The translations under genes and the position numbers were made by a program. A stretch of 64,000 nt of DNA from Ensifer sp. IC4062 (lineage in GTDB: Bacteria; Pseudomonadota; Alphaproteobacteria; Rhizobiales; Rhizobiaceae). Of this stretch, positions 44,681 to 52,329 are shown one piece after another (position 1 is the stretch's first letter; each line of letters begins with the position of its first letter). The stretch spans positions 1-64,000 of the forward strand of contig NZ_JADYVD010000012.1 of NCBI RefSeq assembly GCF_020193575.1. Reading direction: 5' to 3'. The notes under the pieces were generated by a model. It was not told the origin of the DNA. It was given only the letters and a program-made list of their open reading frames with translations, and did not search any database.

Positions 44681-44983
44681 GAGGATAGATTGTTCGCGGC
44701 CCTTTCTGATCCGACCCGGCGCGCGATTTTCGAGCGTGTCGCGGGGCAGCGGCAGTCGGTCGCGGAGCTGGCTCGAGTCATGCCGGTATCGCAGCCGGCG
44801 ATTTCGCAGCACTTGAAGGTTCTGAAGGAAGCGCGGCTCGTGAGGGACGAGCGCTCCGGCGCGCGCCGGATCTATTCGATCGATCCGGAGGGGCTAGGGC
44901 CACTGCGGGCGTGGCTCGACCGCTTCTGGACGGAACAGCTCGCCGCCTTCAAGACCGTGGTCGAGACGGCGGACGATACCTGA
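44672..44983 (+). CDS. ArsR-family repressor
   Basis: 103 residues. The winged helix starts LFAALSDPTRRAIFERVAG, and the recognition helix is VSQPAISQHLKVLKEARLVR. No cysteine pair for metal is seen, and the type (SdpR/PF12840-like) goes with SRPBCC proteins. It is followed after 38 bases by an SRPBCC gene, a common two-gene unit. No ribosome site precedes the ATG; a palindrome covers it instead. Confidence 0.9.
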   Translation: MTYEDRLFAALSDPTRRAIFERVAGQRQSVAELARVMPVSQPAISQHLKVLKEARLVRDERSGARRIYSIDPEGLGPLRAWLDRFWTEQLAAFKTVVETADDT

Positions 44984-45021
44984 CAGCGACGAAATCATCG
45001 ATGCAACGGGAGGAAAGCATC

Positions 45022-45489
45022 ATGCACACGATCGATCCGGCTCCGGTCCGCAAGTCCGTGACCGTCCGCGCATCACCGGAAAAGGCCTTCGACACCTTCG
45101 TGAGCGCTATGGGAAGCTGGTGGATAAAGGACCACAGTCTTACCGAATCCGGCCAGAAGACCGTGATCGTCGAGGCCGTTGCCGGCGGCCGGTGGTATGA
45201 GATCGGCAACGCCGGCGAAGAGCGGGACTGGGGCCATGTCATTGCCTGCGACCGCCCGAACCGCATCCTCTTCGCCTGGCAGCTCAACGCCGAATTCGAC
45301 TTCGATCCTGCGTTCCATACCGAAGTGGAAGTTCTCTTCGAAGCACAGGGCGAGAACGAGACAATGGTCGTCCTCGAACATCGCCAGCTCGAGAGCTATG
45401 GTGCCAGAACCCAGGAACTGCGCGGCGTGCTCGATTCGGAGAGCGGCTGGGGCGGCTTGCTTGCGTCCTATGTCGCCAAGATGGCGTAG
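45022..45489 (+). CDS. SRPBCC (AHSA1-like) protein
   Basis: 155 residues from the ATG at 45022 with GGGAGGAAAG upstream. The fold is seen from VRKSVTVRASPEKAFDTFVS, GSWWIKDHSL, GGRWYEIGNAGEERDWGHVI and RILFAWQLN. Such proteins bind hydrophobic ligands or help Hsp90; the exact role is unknown. In an operon behind the ArsR repressor. Confidence 0.9.
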   Translation: MHTIDPAPVRKSVTVRASPEKAFDTFVSAMGSWWIKDHSLTESGQKTVIVEAVAGGRWYEIGNAGEERDWGHVIACDRPNRILFAWQLNAEFDFDPAFHTEVEVLFEAQGENETMVVLEHRQLESYGARTQELRGVLDSESGWGGLLASYVAKMA

Positions 45490-45513
45490 GACACAGGAGG
45501 CCCGCGCCCAAGG

Positions 45514-45765
45514 TCACCGCATCGACATCAATGTGGTCATTAGGCCAGCCTTGATCTCGATGACGGGTTTCGGCTCCAGCGCGTTGGCCGGATAGCCGAT
45601 GTCCTTCAGCTGATCGTGGCCGAGGCTTTCGAGCGCTCTCTGGGTCCGCGCGTGCCGGCGCTGCTTTGCAACGGTAGTTGCAGCGCCGCCGAGACGTTCT
45701 TTCAGCGCGCGGACGATATTGCCGGTGTGGGTTGCGTATCCGGAATGATAGTCTGCGGTAGCCAT
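45514..45765 (-). CDS. Small DUF1127 protein
   Basis: 83 residues from the ATG at 45765 (GGAGG upstream). It has an N-terminal extension (TADYHSGYATHTGNIVRAL), then the Arg-rich helix (QRRHARTQRALESLGHDQLK) and DIGYPAN typical of DUF1127, then a 23-residue tail. It lies downstream of and convergent with the SRPBCC gene, 24 bases away. Second DUF1127 protein in 3 kb. Confidence 0.88.
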   Translation of the reverse strand: MATADYHSGYATHTGNIVRALKERLGGAATTVAKQRRHARTQRALESLGHDQLKDIGYPANALEPKPVIEIKAGLMTTLMSMR

Positions 45766-45936
45766 CTCGGCCTCCATCTTCGAACTGATGGAGAGAGGTT
45801 GCCATGGCCGCGTTTTACTGCTGTTCAGGCTGGAGTGAAATGCGGATGAGCGCGAAGGGGATAAGCGCTAAATCTGCGTTAAATCGAACGCAAGCAATGC
45901 TAACGTGGCTCGCATTTCGTGAAATGGAGCCAGCGC

Positions 45937-47922
45937 ATGCGCATTCGGTTGCTTGGGGAGCTCACCGTAGTATCGCCGTCGGATCAACCGGTTCGGTTCA
46001 CGACGCGCAAGACCGCGCTCGTCTTTGCCGCTCTGGTGCTGGCGGGGCGTCGCGGTGTGCGGCGGGGCCCGCTCGCTGATGGCTTCTGGCCTGGGCGTGG
46101 CGAGGCCCAGGCGCGCAACAGCCTGCGCCAGGCGCTCGTCGATATCCGGCGCGCTTTCCCGGCCGGGAACTGCGCCGGGATCGAGATCGAGTCCGATCTT
46201 GAGATGGTCAGCCTTACGGCCGGCTCCGGTGAAGCCGATCTCTGGTTCTTCGATCACCTGATCGAGCAGGGCGGGATCAGTAATCTTGCGGCTGCGGCCG
46301 AGCTTTACCGCGGCGATCTCCTCTCTGAGATCTCGATTCCCGACGAGCTGGAACAATGGTTCCAACCGCACCGCAGCAACTACCGGCAGAAGGCGTTGCA
46401 ACTCGTTGAGCGCTTGAGCCGCGATCTGAAGGTTGGCGGCGACTCGGCAGGCGAGCAGGCCTGCCAGCGCCTGGCGAATCGGCTGCTGGCCGCCGAACCC
46501 GCCGCCGAGGAAGCGCACCGCGCTATGATCCGGATCTATCAGCATCGCGGGCAGGCGAACGCCGCCATGCGACAATATCTCCTCTGCCGCGAAGCGCTGC
46601 AGCGCGAGCTCGGTGTCGAGCCGGAAGCGGCGACGCGGGCGCTGATCGAGGCGCCCCCGGAGGCGCCGCCACAGCCATCCGCCCCGGCCGTGAAAAAGGA
46701 CGCCCATGCCGCGGTGCCACGCGAAAGGGAACAGCCCTCCGTCGTCGTCATGCCTTTCGATAATTTGAGCAGCGAAGAGGACGACTATTTCGTCGATGGC
46801 GTCGTCGAGGAGATCACCGCGGCGCTGTCGCGCGTTCGCGATTTCTTCGTGATCGCCCGCCAGTCGGCCTTCACCTATAAGGGCCGTTTCATCGATGTGC
46901 GCGAAGTCGGGGCCGAACTCGGCGTTTCCTATGTGGTGGAGGGCACGGTTCGGCGCGGTGGTGATCGTCTGCGCATCTCGGTGCAACTGGTCGATGCGGA
47001 GTCGCGCAAGCAATTATGGTCGGATCGCTACGAGGGGGCGAGCGCGGATCTGTTCGAGTTCCAGGACCGGATCGCGGCCCAGGTCGCCGGCGCTATCCAT
47101 CCGGCCGTCCGGCACGCGGAGATCGAATCCGCCACGCGCAAGCCACCCGCAAATCTCAGAGCTTACGACCTGGTGATGCGCGCCTTCCCAAAACTGTGGG
47201 GCCAGAATGCCGCGGCAATCGCGGAGGCGATGAAGACGCTCGAGGAAGCGCTGCAGCTCGATCCGAAATATGGACGCGCGCATGCGCTGCTTGCCTGGTG
47301 CCACGCGCTGAACATCACCTATCTCTGGTCGCCCGACCAGACAGCAGAGTTGCAGGCGACGCTCGATGCCGTCGATCGGGCATCAGGACTCGTCGAGGAC
47401 GACCCGACTGCGCTGACCGCGTGTGGGGCAGCGGCCAGCCTTTCTGGGGATCAGCAAAGGGCGGCTGCGTTCATCGAGAGCGCCCTGGCGCTCGATCCGA
47501 ACAATGCCTGGGCCTGGACGCGTTACGGCTGGGTCGGGATCTACCAGGACGAGGCTGCCGAGGCGCAGGAGCGGTTCGAGCGGGCGATACGGCTGAGCCC
47601 GCTCGATCCGTTCCTGTTCAACATGCGCATGGGGCTCGGGGCTGCCTATGCGCTCGCCGGCCGGTTTTCCGAGGCGGTCGCGATCGCCCGGGACGTGGTC
47701 ACGCGCCATACGAATGTCACCTGGGCCTATCGCCAGTTGGCGGCCTGGGCCGCCATGAACGACGATATGAAGACCGCCCGTTGGGCGGCCCAGCGGTTTC
47801 TCGCCATTCAGCCCGACTATACGATCGCCAAATATGTCGCGCTTCCTTCACTGCGCGACGTCAGTCGTTTCCGCGAGACGATGGCGGCCGGCATGAAGAA
47901 GGCGGGCCTGCCGGAGAAATAG
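45937..47922 (+). CDS. BTAD-TolB-TPR transcriptional regulator-like protein
   Basis: 661 residues from the ATG at 45937 with GGAG upstream. The N-terminus (MRIRLLGELTV...RKTALVFAALVLAG) is a winged-helix DNA-binding part of the SARP type. A BTAD helical domain follows to about 240 (EEAHRAMIRIYQHRGQANAA). A Pro/Ala linker leads to a TolB/FlgO-like region (VVVMPFDNLSSEEDDYFVDG). The C-terminal 280 residues are TPR-like (ALALDPNNAWAWTRYGW). In related proteins this architecture is often fused to a cyclase domain, which is absent here. Signal unknown. Confidence 0.85.
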   Translation: MRIRLLGELTVVSPSDQPVRFTTRKTALVFAALVLAGRRGVRRGPLADGFWPGRGEAQARNSLRQALVDIRRAFPAGNCAGIEIESDLEMVSLTAGSGEADLWFFDHLIEQGGISNLAAAAELYRGDLLSEISIPDELEQWFQPHRSNYRQKALQLVERLSRDLKVGGDSAGEQACQRLANRLLAAEPAAEEAHRAMIRIYQHRGQANAAMRQYLLCREALQRELGVEPEAATRALIEAPPEAPPQPSAPAVKKDAHAAVPREREQPSVVVMPFDNLSSEEDDYFVDGVVEEITAALSRVRDFFVIARQSAFTYKGRFIDVREVGAELGVSYVVEGTVRRGGDRLRISVQLVDAESRKQLWSDRYEGASADLFEFQDRIAAQVAGAIHPAVRHAEIESATRKPPANLRAYDLVMRAFPKLWGQNAAAIAEAMKTLEEALQLDPKYGRAHALLAWCHALNITYLWSPDQTAELQATLDAVDRASGLVEDDPTALTACGAAASLSGDQQRAAAFIESALALDPNNAWAWTRYGWVGIYQDEAAEAQERFERAIRLSPLDPFLFNMRMGLGAAYALAGRFSEAVAIARDVVTRHTNVTWAYRQLAAWAAMNDDMKTARWAAQRFLAIQPDYTIAKYVALPSLRDVSRFRETMAAGMKKAGLPEK

Positions 47923-48010
47923 GACGCTGGCGTTCCTATCGGTCGCGGGTCGTCCGGCTCGCGGTCGCAGCGGTCACGGTGCTGCCGAGGTGCCCCACGC
48001 CGGGCCAGTT

Positions 48011-49165
48011 CTATTTCGTCGGCAGACGCCTCTTGACGATCGCGGCATGGAAACGGGCTCCATGGATGAGCCCCGCGTCGTTGAAATCGTAGGTCGGATT
48101 GTGCAGCGGTGCGGAATCGCGGCCGTTTCCGAGGAAGACGAAGCAACCGGGAACGTGTTCGAGGAAGCGGGCGAAATCCTCCGAGCCGGTCATCGGTTCG
48201 CGGGCCGTGGCGATATGATCCGATTCGAACACGGTTCGGGCGGCGGCGAACGCTTCCTCGACCAGGGCCGCGTCGTTGACGAGGGGCACGAATTCGCGCG
48301 TATAGTTCACCTCGGCGGATACGTTGTAGGTCAGCGCCGTGCCTTCCGCGATCACGCGCATCTGTCTCTCGATCCCGGCACTCACCTCCGGCCGGAAGCT
48401 GCGCGCATCGCCAAGGATGCGGGCAAGGCCGGGCAGGGCGTTGCGGGTGCCGTCGGTGACGAGCTCAGTGACCGAGACGACGCCGATATCGGCGGGACTC
48501 AAGCGGCGCGAGACGATCGTCTGCAGGTTTGTGATGAGGGCGCAGGCGGCGACCAGCACTTCGTTGCCGGCGTGCGGACGCGCGGCATGGCCGCCGACGC
48601 CTTTGAGGACGATTTCGAAGTTGTCTTCCGCCGACATCATGGCGCCGGCACGGGTCTCGAAATGGCCAACCGGAAGCCCCGGCATGTTGTGCAGGCCATA
48701 AATTTCCTCGAACGGAAATCGCTCCATCAGTCCATCGTCGAGCATGGCGAGCGCGCCCTTGCCCCATTCCTCCGCCGGCTGGAAGATGAAGCGCACGGTG
48801 CCGTCGAAGCCGCCGTCTTCGGCGAGCAGCTTTGCGGCGCCGAGCAGCATAGTCGTGTGGCCGTCGTGACCGCAGGCATGCATCACGCCTGGGTTTTGCG
48901 AGCGATATTCGGCCACACTCTGTTCCGGAATACGCAACGCGTCCATGTCGGCGCGAAGCGCAATGGCTCGGTTGCCGCTGCCGCGACGGAGTGTGCCGAC
49001 GACGCCGGTGCCGCCAACCCCTTCGGCGATCTCAAGCCCAAACTCCCTGAGCTTCGCCGCGACGAAGGCGGAGGTCCGCTTCTCCTCGAAACCGAACTCC
49101 GGATGGGCGTGAAGATCGCGCCGCCATCCCGTCATTTCCCTTGCGAGCGTCGTAAGATCGGTCAT
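48011..49165 (-). CDS. M20-family amidohydrolase (hippurate hydrolase type)
   Basis: 384 residues. Zinc site motif HACGHDGHTTMLLGAAKLL, general acid region FQPAEEWGKGALAML, and the later metal/dimer motifs (TREPMTGSEDFARFLE). The family removes acyl groups from amino-acid nitrogens. It is the last gene of an operon behind a carbamoylase-type enzyme (12-nt gap) and a diaminopropionate ammonia-lyase, so an N-acyl or N-carbamoyl 2,3-diaminopropionate is a likely substrate. This combination resembles E. coli ygeX-ygeY-hyuA. Confidence 0.9.
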   Translation of the reverse strand: MTDLTTLAREMTGWRRDLHAHPEFGFEEKRTSAFVAAKLREFGLEIAEGVGGTGVVGTLRRGSGNRAIALRADMDALRIPEQSVAEYRSQNPGVMHACGHDGHTTMLLGAAKLLAEDGGFDGTVRFIFQPAEEWGKGALAMLDDGLMERFPFEEIYGLHNMPGLPVGHFETRAGAMMSAEDNFEIVLKGVGGHAARPHAGNEVLVAACALITNLQTIVSRRLSPADIGVVSVTELVTDGTRNALPGLARILGDARSFRPEVSAGIERQMRVIAEGTALTYNVSAEVNYTREFVPLVNDAALVEEAFAAARTVFESDHIATAREPMTGSEDFARFLEHVPGCFVFLGNGRDSAPLHNPTYDFNDAGLIHGARFHAAIVKRRLPTK

Positions 49166-49177
49166 TGAATCTTTCCT

Positions 49178-50413
49178 TCAGTTTGCGGCGAGGCGTTGGA
49201 TCAGATCGAGTAGGACATTGGCGCCGGCGACAAGATCGGCGTCGGCCGTATGTTCGCGCGGGTTGTGGCTGATACCGCCGACGCTCGGCACGAAGATCAT
49301 TGCCGCTGGCGCGATCCGCGCGATCATCTGGGCGTCATGGCCGGCGCCGGAGGTCATGCGTTTTGAAGCGAGGCCGCGCCGGCGGGCTGCCTCCTCGATG
49401 AGTCCGACAATCCTTGCGTCGAAGGTCACCGGCTCGAACCGCGCCAGGCGCTCGGTCGAAGTCGTCATGTTCTCGGCTGCCGCCAGGTCTTGCAGATAGC
49501 CGGCGAGCGCGGCTTCCTCCTCTTTCAGCCGTTCCGCGTCGGGATCGCGCAGATCGACGGTGAAAGTGGCGCGCGACGGGATCACGTTGATGGCGTTCGG
49601 CTCTAAGGCGATACAGCCGACGGTGGCGACGGTGGGGGTATTGGAGTTCGTTGCGCGGTCGTGGAGGAAGCCGATCACGCTGGCGGCCGCGTAGCCGGCA
49701 TCGCGCCGCATCGCCATCGGCGTCGTTCCGGCATGATTGGCGACGCCCTCGATCGTGACCCGTTGCCAGGAAATGCCCTGCAGGTTTTCGACGGCTCCGA
49801 TCGGCACGCCTTCGCGCTCCAGGACCGGACCTTGCTCGACATGGAGTTCGACATAGGCATGTGGCTTGCCAAGATCCGTCCCAGCCGCGCCGGCATAGCC
49901 GATGCGGCGCAATTCCTCGCCAAGCACGCTGCCGTCCGTGCCGACCGTCGCAAGCGCCTCGTCGACGGAAAGCCCGCCGGCATAGACCAGCGACCCCATC
50001 ATGTCCGGGGCATAGCGCACGCCTTCCTCATTGGTGAAGGCAGCGATGGCGATCGGGTGGGCGAGGGCGGTCCCGGCCTCCATCAACGTCTGGATCACCT
50101 CCAGGCCGGAAAGCACTCCATAACAGCCATCGTAAATGCCGGCGTCGATGACGGTGTCGATATGCGAACCGATCAGCATGGGTGCCTTGTCGGCGTTGCC
50201 GGCGTCGCGCCACACGCCGAAAATATTGCCAATCTGGTCGACGGCGATCTCCAGGTCCGCATCGCGGAGCCACTGGACCAGCCGATCGCGCCCGGACTTG
50301 TCCGCCTCCGAGGCTGCGAGCCGGGTCAGTCTGCCATTGCCGTCGCGGCCGACTTCGCCGAGGTCGCGGATGCGGCTGAGCAGCCGCTCCGCATCGATGG
50401 AAAGGACGCTCAT
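49178..50413 (-). CDS. Zn-dependent amidase, hydantoinase/carbamoylase family
   Basis: 411 residues. Metal motifs LIGSHIDTVIDAG, FTNEEGVRYAPDMMGSLVYA and SGAGHDAQMIARI, as in N-carbamoyl-L-amino acid hydrolase and allantoate amidohydrolase. It would release ammonia and CO2 from an N-carbamoyl amino acid. Start overlaps the stop of the ammonia-lyase gene by ATGA, so the two enzymes are made together. Confidence 0.9.
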   Translation of the reverse strand: MSVLSIDAERLLSRIRDLGEVGRDGNGRLTRLAASEADKSGRDRLVQWLRDADLEIAVDQIGNIFGVWRDAGNADKAPMLIGSHIDTVIDAGIYDGCYGVLSGLEVIQTLMEAGTALAHPIAIAAFTNEEGVRYAPDMMGSLVYAGGLSVDEALATVGTDGSVLGEELRRIGYAGAAGTDLGKPHAYVELHVEQGPVLEREGVPIGAVENLQGISWQRVTIEGVANHAGTTPMAMRRDAGYAAASVIGFLHDRATNSNTPTVATVGCIALEPNAINVIPSRATFTVDLRDPDAERLKEEEAALAGYLQDLAAAENMTTSTERLARFEPVTFDARIVGLIEEAARRRGLASKRMTSGAGHDAQMIARIAPAAMIFVPSVGGISHNPREHTADADLVAGANVLLDLIQRLAAN

Positions 50414-51624
50414 GCCGTCACTCCTTGCACCTGCCGGCGACCGATGACCTCCGCCGGGGTCATGCCGACAAGGTCGGCATAGCGCTCCGGGTCCGTCGCG
50501 CCCTCGGTATTGAAAAGCAGGATGCGCGAGGTTTCATCGAGACCGACCGCTGCCCGAATGGCGGGGGTGGTCGCCGCCCGCATAAGCCCCGCCAGTCCGG
50601 CGCCACCGCTTTCCCCGGCCACAATCGCCGGATCGTTGCCGGATGGGCGCGCCAACCGGTTCATCGCGGCGATGGCGTCGTGCTCGTCGACGGTCATGAA
50701 GACGTCGGCGACGTTCTTGAGCACCCGCCAGGCGACAAGCGAGGGATCATAGCATTCGAGCATCGCCATCACCGTCGGCTCGCCATGGGCGATCTTCACG
50801 GGATGTCCAGCGCGCGCAGTCTCGAAGATGCAGGCGGCCCGCACCGGGTCGACGACCGCGAAGGTCGGCCGGCCGTCGCCGAATGTAAGCGCGAGATGAC
50901 CGCTGACGGCTGCAGCAACACCGCCAACGCCCGCCTGCACGAACACGTGCGTCGGCGGTTCCGGCAGCCGGCGCAGCGCCTCCCGGACCATTGCCGTGTA
51001 GCCCTGCATCACCAAACCAGGAATGCGCTCGTATCCCGCCCAGGACGTATCGGAGACAATCGTCCAACGGTTCTCGGTCGCAACCCGCGCCGCTTCCGCA
51101 ACGGTGTCGTCGTAGGTGCCGTCGACCCGGACCATCTCGGCTCCGAAGCGGGAGATCGCCGCCACGCGCGCGTCGCTGACGCCGCCGTGAACGAAGATCA
51201 CCGCCTTCGCGCCGACGAGTTCGGCCCCTTGCGCCACCGAGCGGCCGTGATTGCCGTCGGTCGCGCAGGCGAAGGTCATCGTCGCCGCCACTGCCTTCAC
51301 CTTGGGCGAATGCAGTTCGGCGATATCGACCGCGCGGCCGAGGCGTCTCTCCGCCTCTTCCAGCACCAGCCGGATCACTGCATAGGCGCCACCGAGCGCC
51401 TTGAAGCTGCCGAGACCGAGCCGATGGCCCTCGTCCTTGACATGGATCGCGCCGACGCCGAGTTCTCGAGCAAGAGCCGGCAGCGCATGCAGCGGCGTCT
51501 CGGCATGGTTGGCGCGATGCGCGAGGAAGCGCTCGACCGTATCCGCGCCGCCTTCTCCGAGTGTTTCCGCGTCGACCGGGTCGAGCGGGCTGTTATGGTC
51601 GGGATGGGTATTCAGAAGAAACAT
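50410..51624 (-). CDS. dpaL: 2,3-Diaminopropionate ammonia-lyase (PLP enzyme)
   Basis: 404 residues. PLP-lysine in GLGSFKALGGAYA (Lys75), the glycine loop QAGVGGVAAAVSGHLAL for phosphate, and GNDPAIVAGESGGAGLAG match the DpaL/YgeX group of fold-type II enzymes. The reaction is 2,3-diaminopropionate to pyruvate plus two ammonia. First gene of the operon 51624-48011, divergent from an Lrp regulator. A related ammonia-lyase on another amino acid cannot be excluded by eye. Confidence 0.9.
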   Translation of the reverse strand: MFLLNTHPDHNSPLDPVDAETLGEGGADTVERFLAHRANHAETPLHALPALARELGVGAIHVKDEGHRLGLGSFKALGGAYAVIRLVLEEAERRLGRAVDIAELHSPKVKAVAATMTFACATDGNHGRSVAQGAELVGAKAVIFVHGGVSDARVAAISRFGAEMVRVDGTYDDTVAEAARVATENRWTIVSDTSWAGYERIPGLVMQGYTAMVREALRRLPEPPTHVFVQAGVGGVAAAVSGHLALTFGDGRPTFAVVDPVRAACIFETARAGHPVKIAHGEPTVMAMLECYDPSLVAWRVLKNVADVFMTVDEHDAIAAMNRLARPSGNDPAIVAGESGGAGLAGLMRAATTPAIRAAVGLDETSRILLFNTEGATDPERYADLVGMTPAEVIGRRQVQGVTA

Positions 51625-51774
51625 TGCCGGCCTCGTTCATTATCGCGGGGTGCGGAATGTGTGCGGGGTTTTCCGCCCGCGTCCGGGTCTCAAACGTCTC
51701 GAGTCGGCGAATGTATATTGCACAAGGAACGAAAATTGCGCTGTATTTTGGGACTCGAAATGCAAGTTTGTTTC

Positions 51775-52269
51775 ATGAGGCTTCCTCCGTTGGCAAGAAC
51801 CAATCCCGAAATCACCCTCGATCCCTTTGACATGGCAATCCTGAAGATCCTCCAGAAGGACAATGCCACGCCGCAGCGAACGATCGGCGAGGCGGTCAAT
51901 CTCTCGGCACCGGCGGTGCAGCGGCGGATCAAGCGCATGGAGGAGGCGGGCGTGATTGCGGCCAATTGCGCCATCGTCGATCCGGCCAAGGTCGGCCGGC
52001 CGATCACGATCTTCGTCGAGGTAGAGGTGATCAGCGAGACGGCCGAACTGATCGATGCGGCAAAGGCGGAGTTTTCGGCCGCGCCGGAGGTGCAGCAATG
52101 CTACTACGTCACCGGCGAGGCGGATTTCATCCTGGTCATCGTCGTGGCGACCATGGCCGATTACGAGGCGCTGACGCGACGCCTCTTCTTCGGTAACAAC
52201 AACGTCAAGAAATTCCGCACCTTCGTCGCCATGGACCGCGTCAAGGTCGGGCTGACAGTGCCGCTTTGA
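51775..52269 (+). CDS. Lrp/AsnC-family regulator
   Basis: 164 residues from the ATG at 51775; the ATG at 51760 is the alternative and has GGGA upstream. The DNA-binding part is LDPFDMAILKILQKDNATPQ and LSAPAVQRRIKRMEEAGVI; the ligand (RAM) domain has CYYVTGEADFILVIVVATM. Divergent from the dpaL operon with a 150-base gap; very probably its amino-acid-responsive regulator. Confidence 0.92.
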   Translation: MRLPPLARTNPEITLDPFDMAILKILQKDNATPQRTIGEAVNLSAPAVQRRIKRMEEAGVIAANCAIVDPAKVGRPITIFVEVEVISETAELIDAAKAEFSAAPEVQQCYYVTGEADFILVIVVATMADYEALTRRLFFGNNNVKKFRTFVAMDRVKVGLTVPL

Positions 52270-52285
52270 GGTTCAAAGCGGGCAC
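52256..52285 (+). terminator. Hairpin at the 3' end of the Lrp gene
   Basis: CAGTGCC-GCTTTGA and TCAAAGC-GGGCACTG pair around the loop GGT, with one bulged base; the stop codon is in the stem. No T-run, but the facing gene ends 45 bases on. Confidence 0.5.
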
Positions 52286-52329
52286 TGTGATCTCGGATCG
52301 AAGTGGTTACCAGTAAAAGGCGATGGCAC

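Noticed and set aside
50425-51774. Open frame of 450 codons ahead of the Lrp gene, in the same frame
   Set aside because: Antisense to dpaL. The Lrp family start is at 51775 (or 51760), so the upstream part is a shadow.
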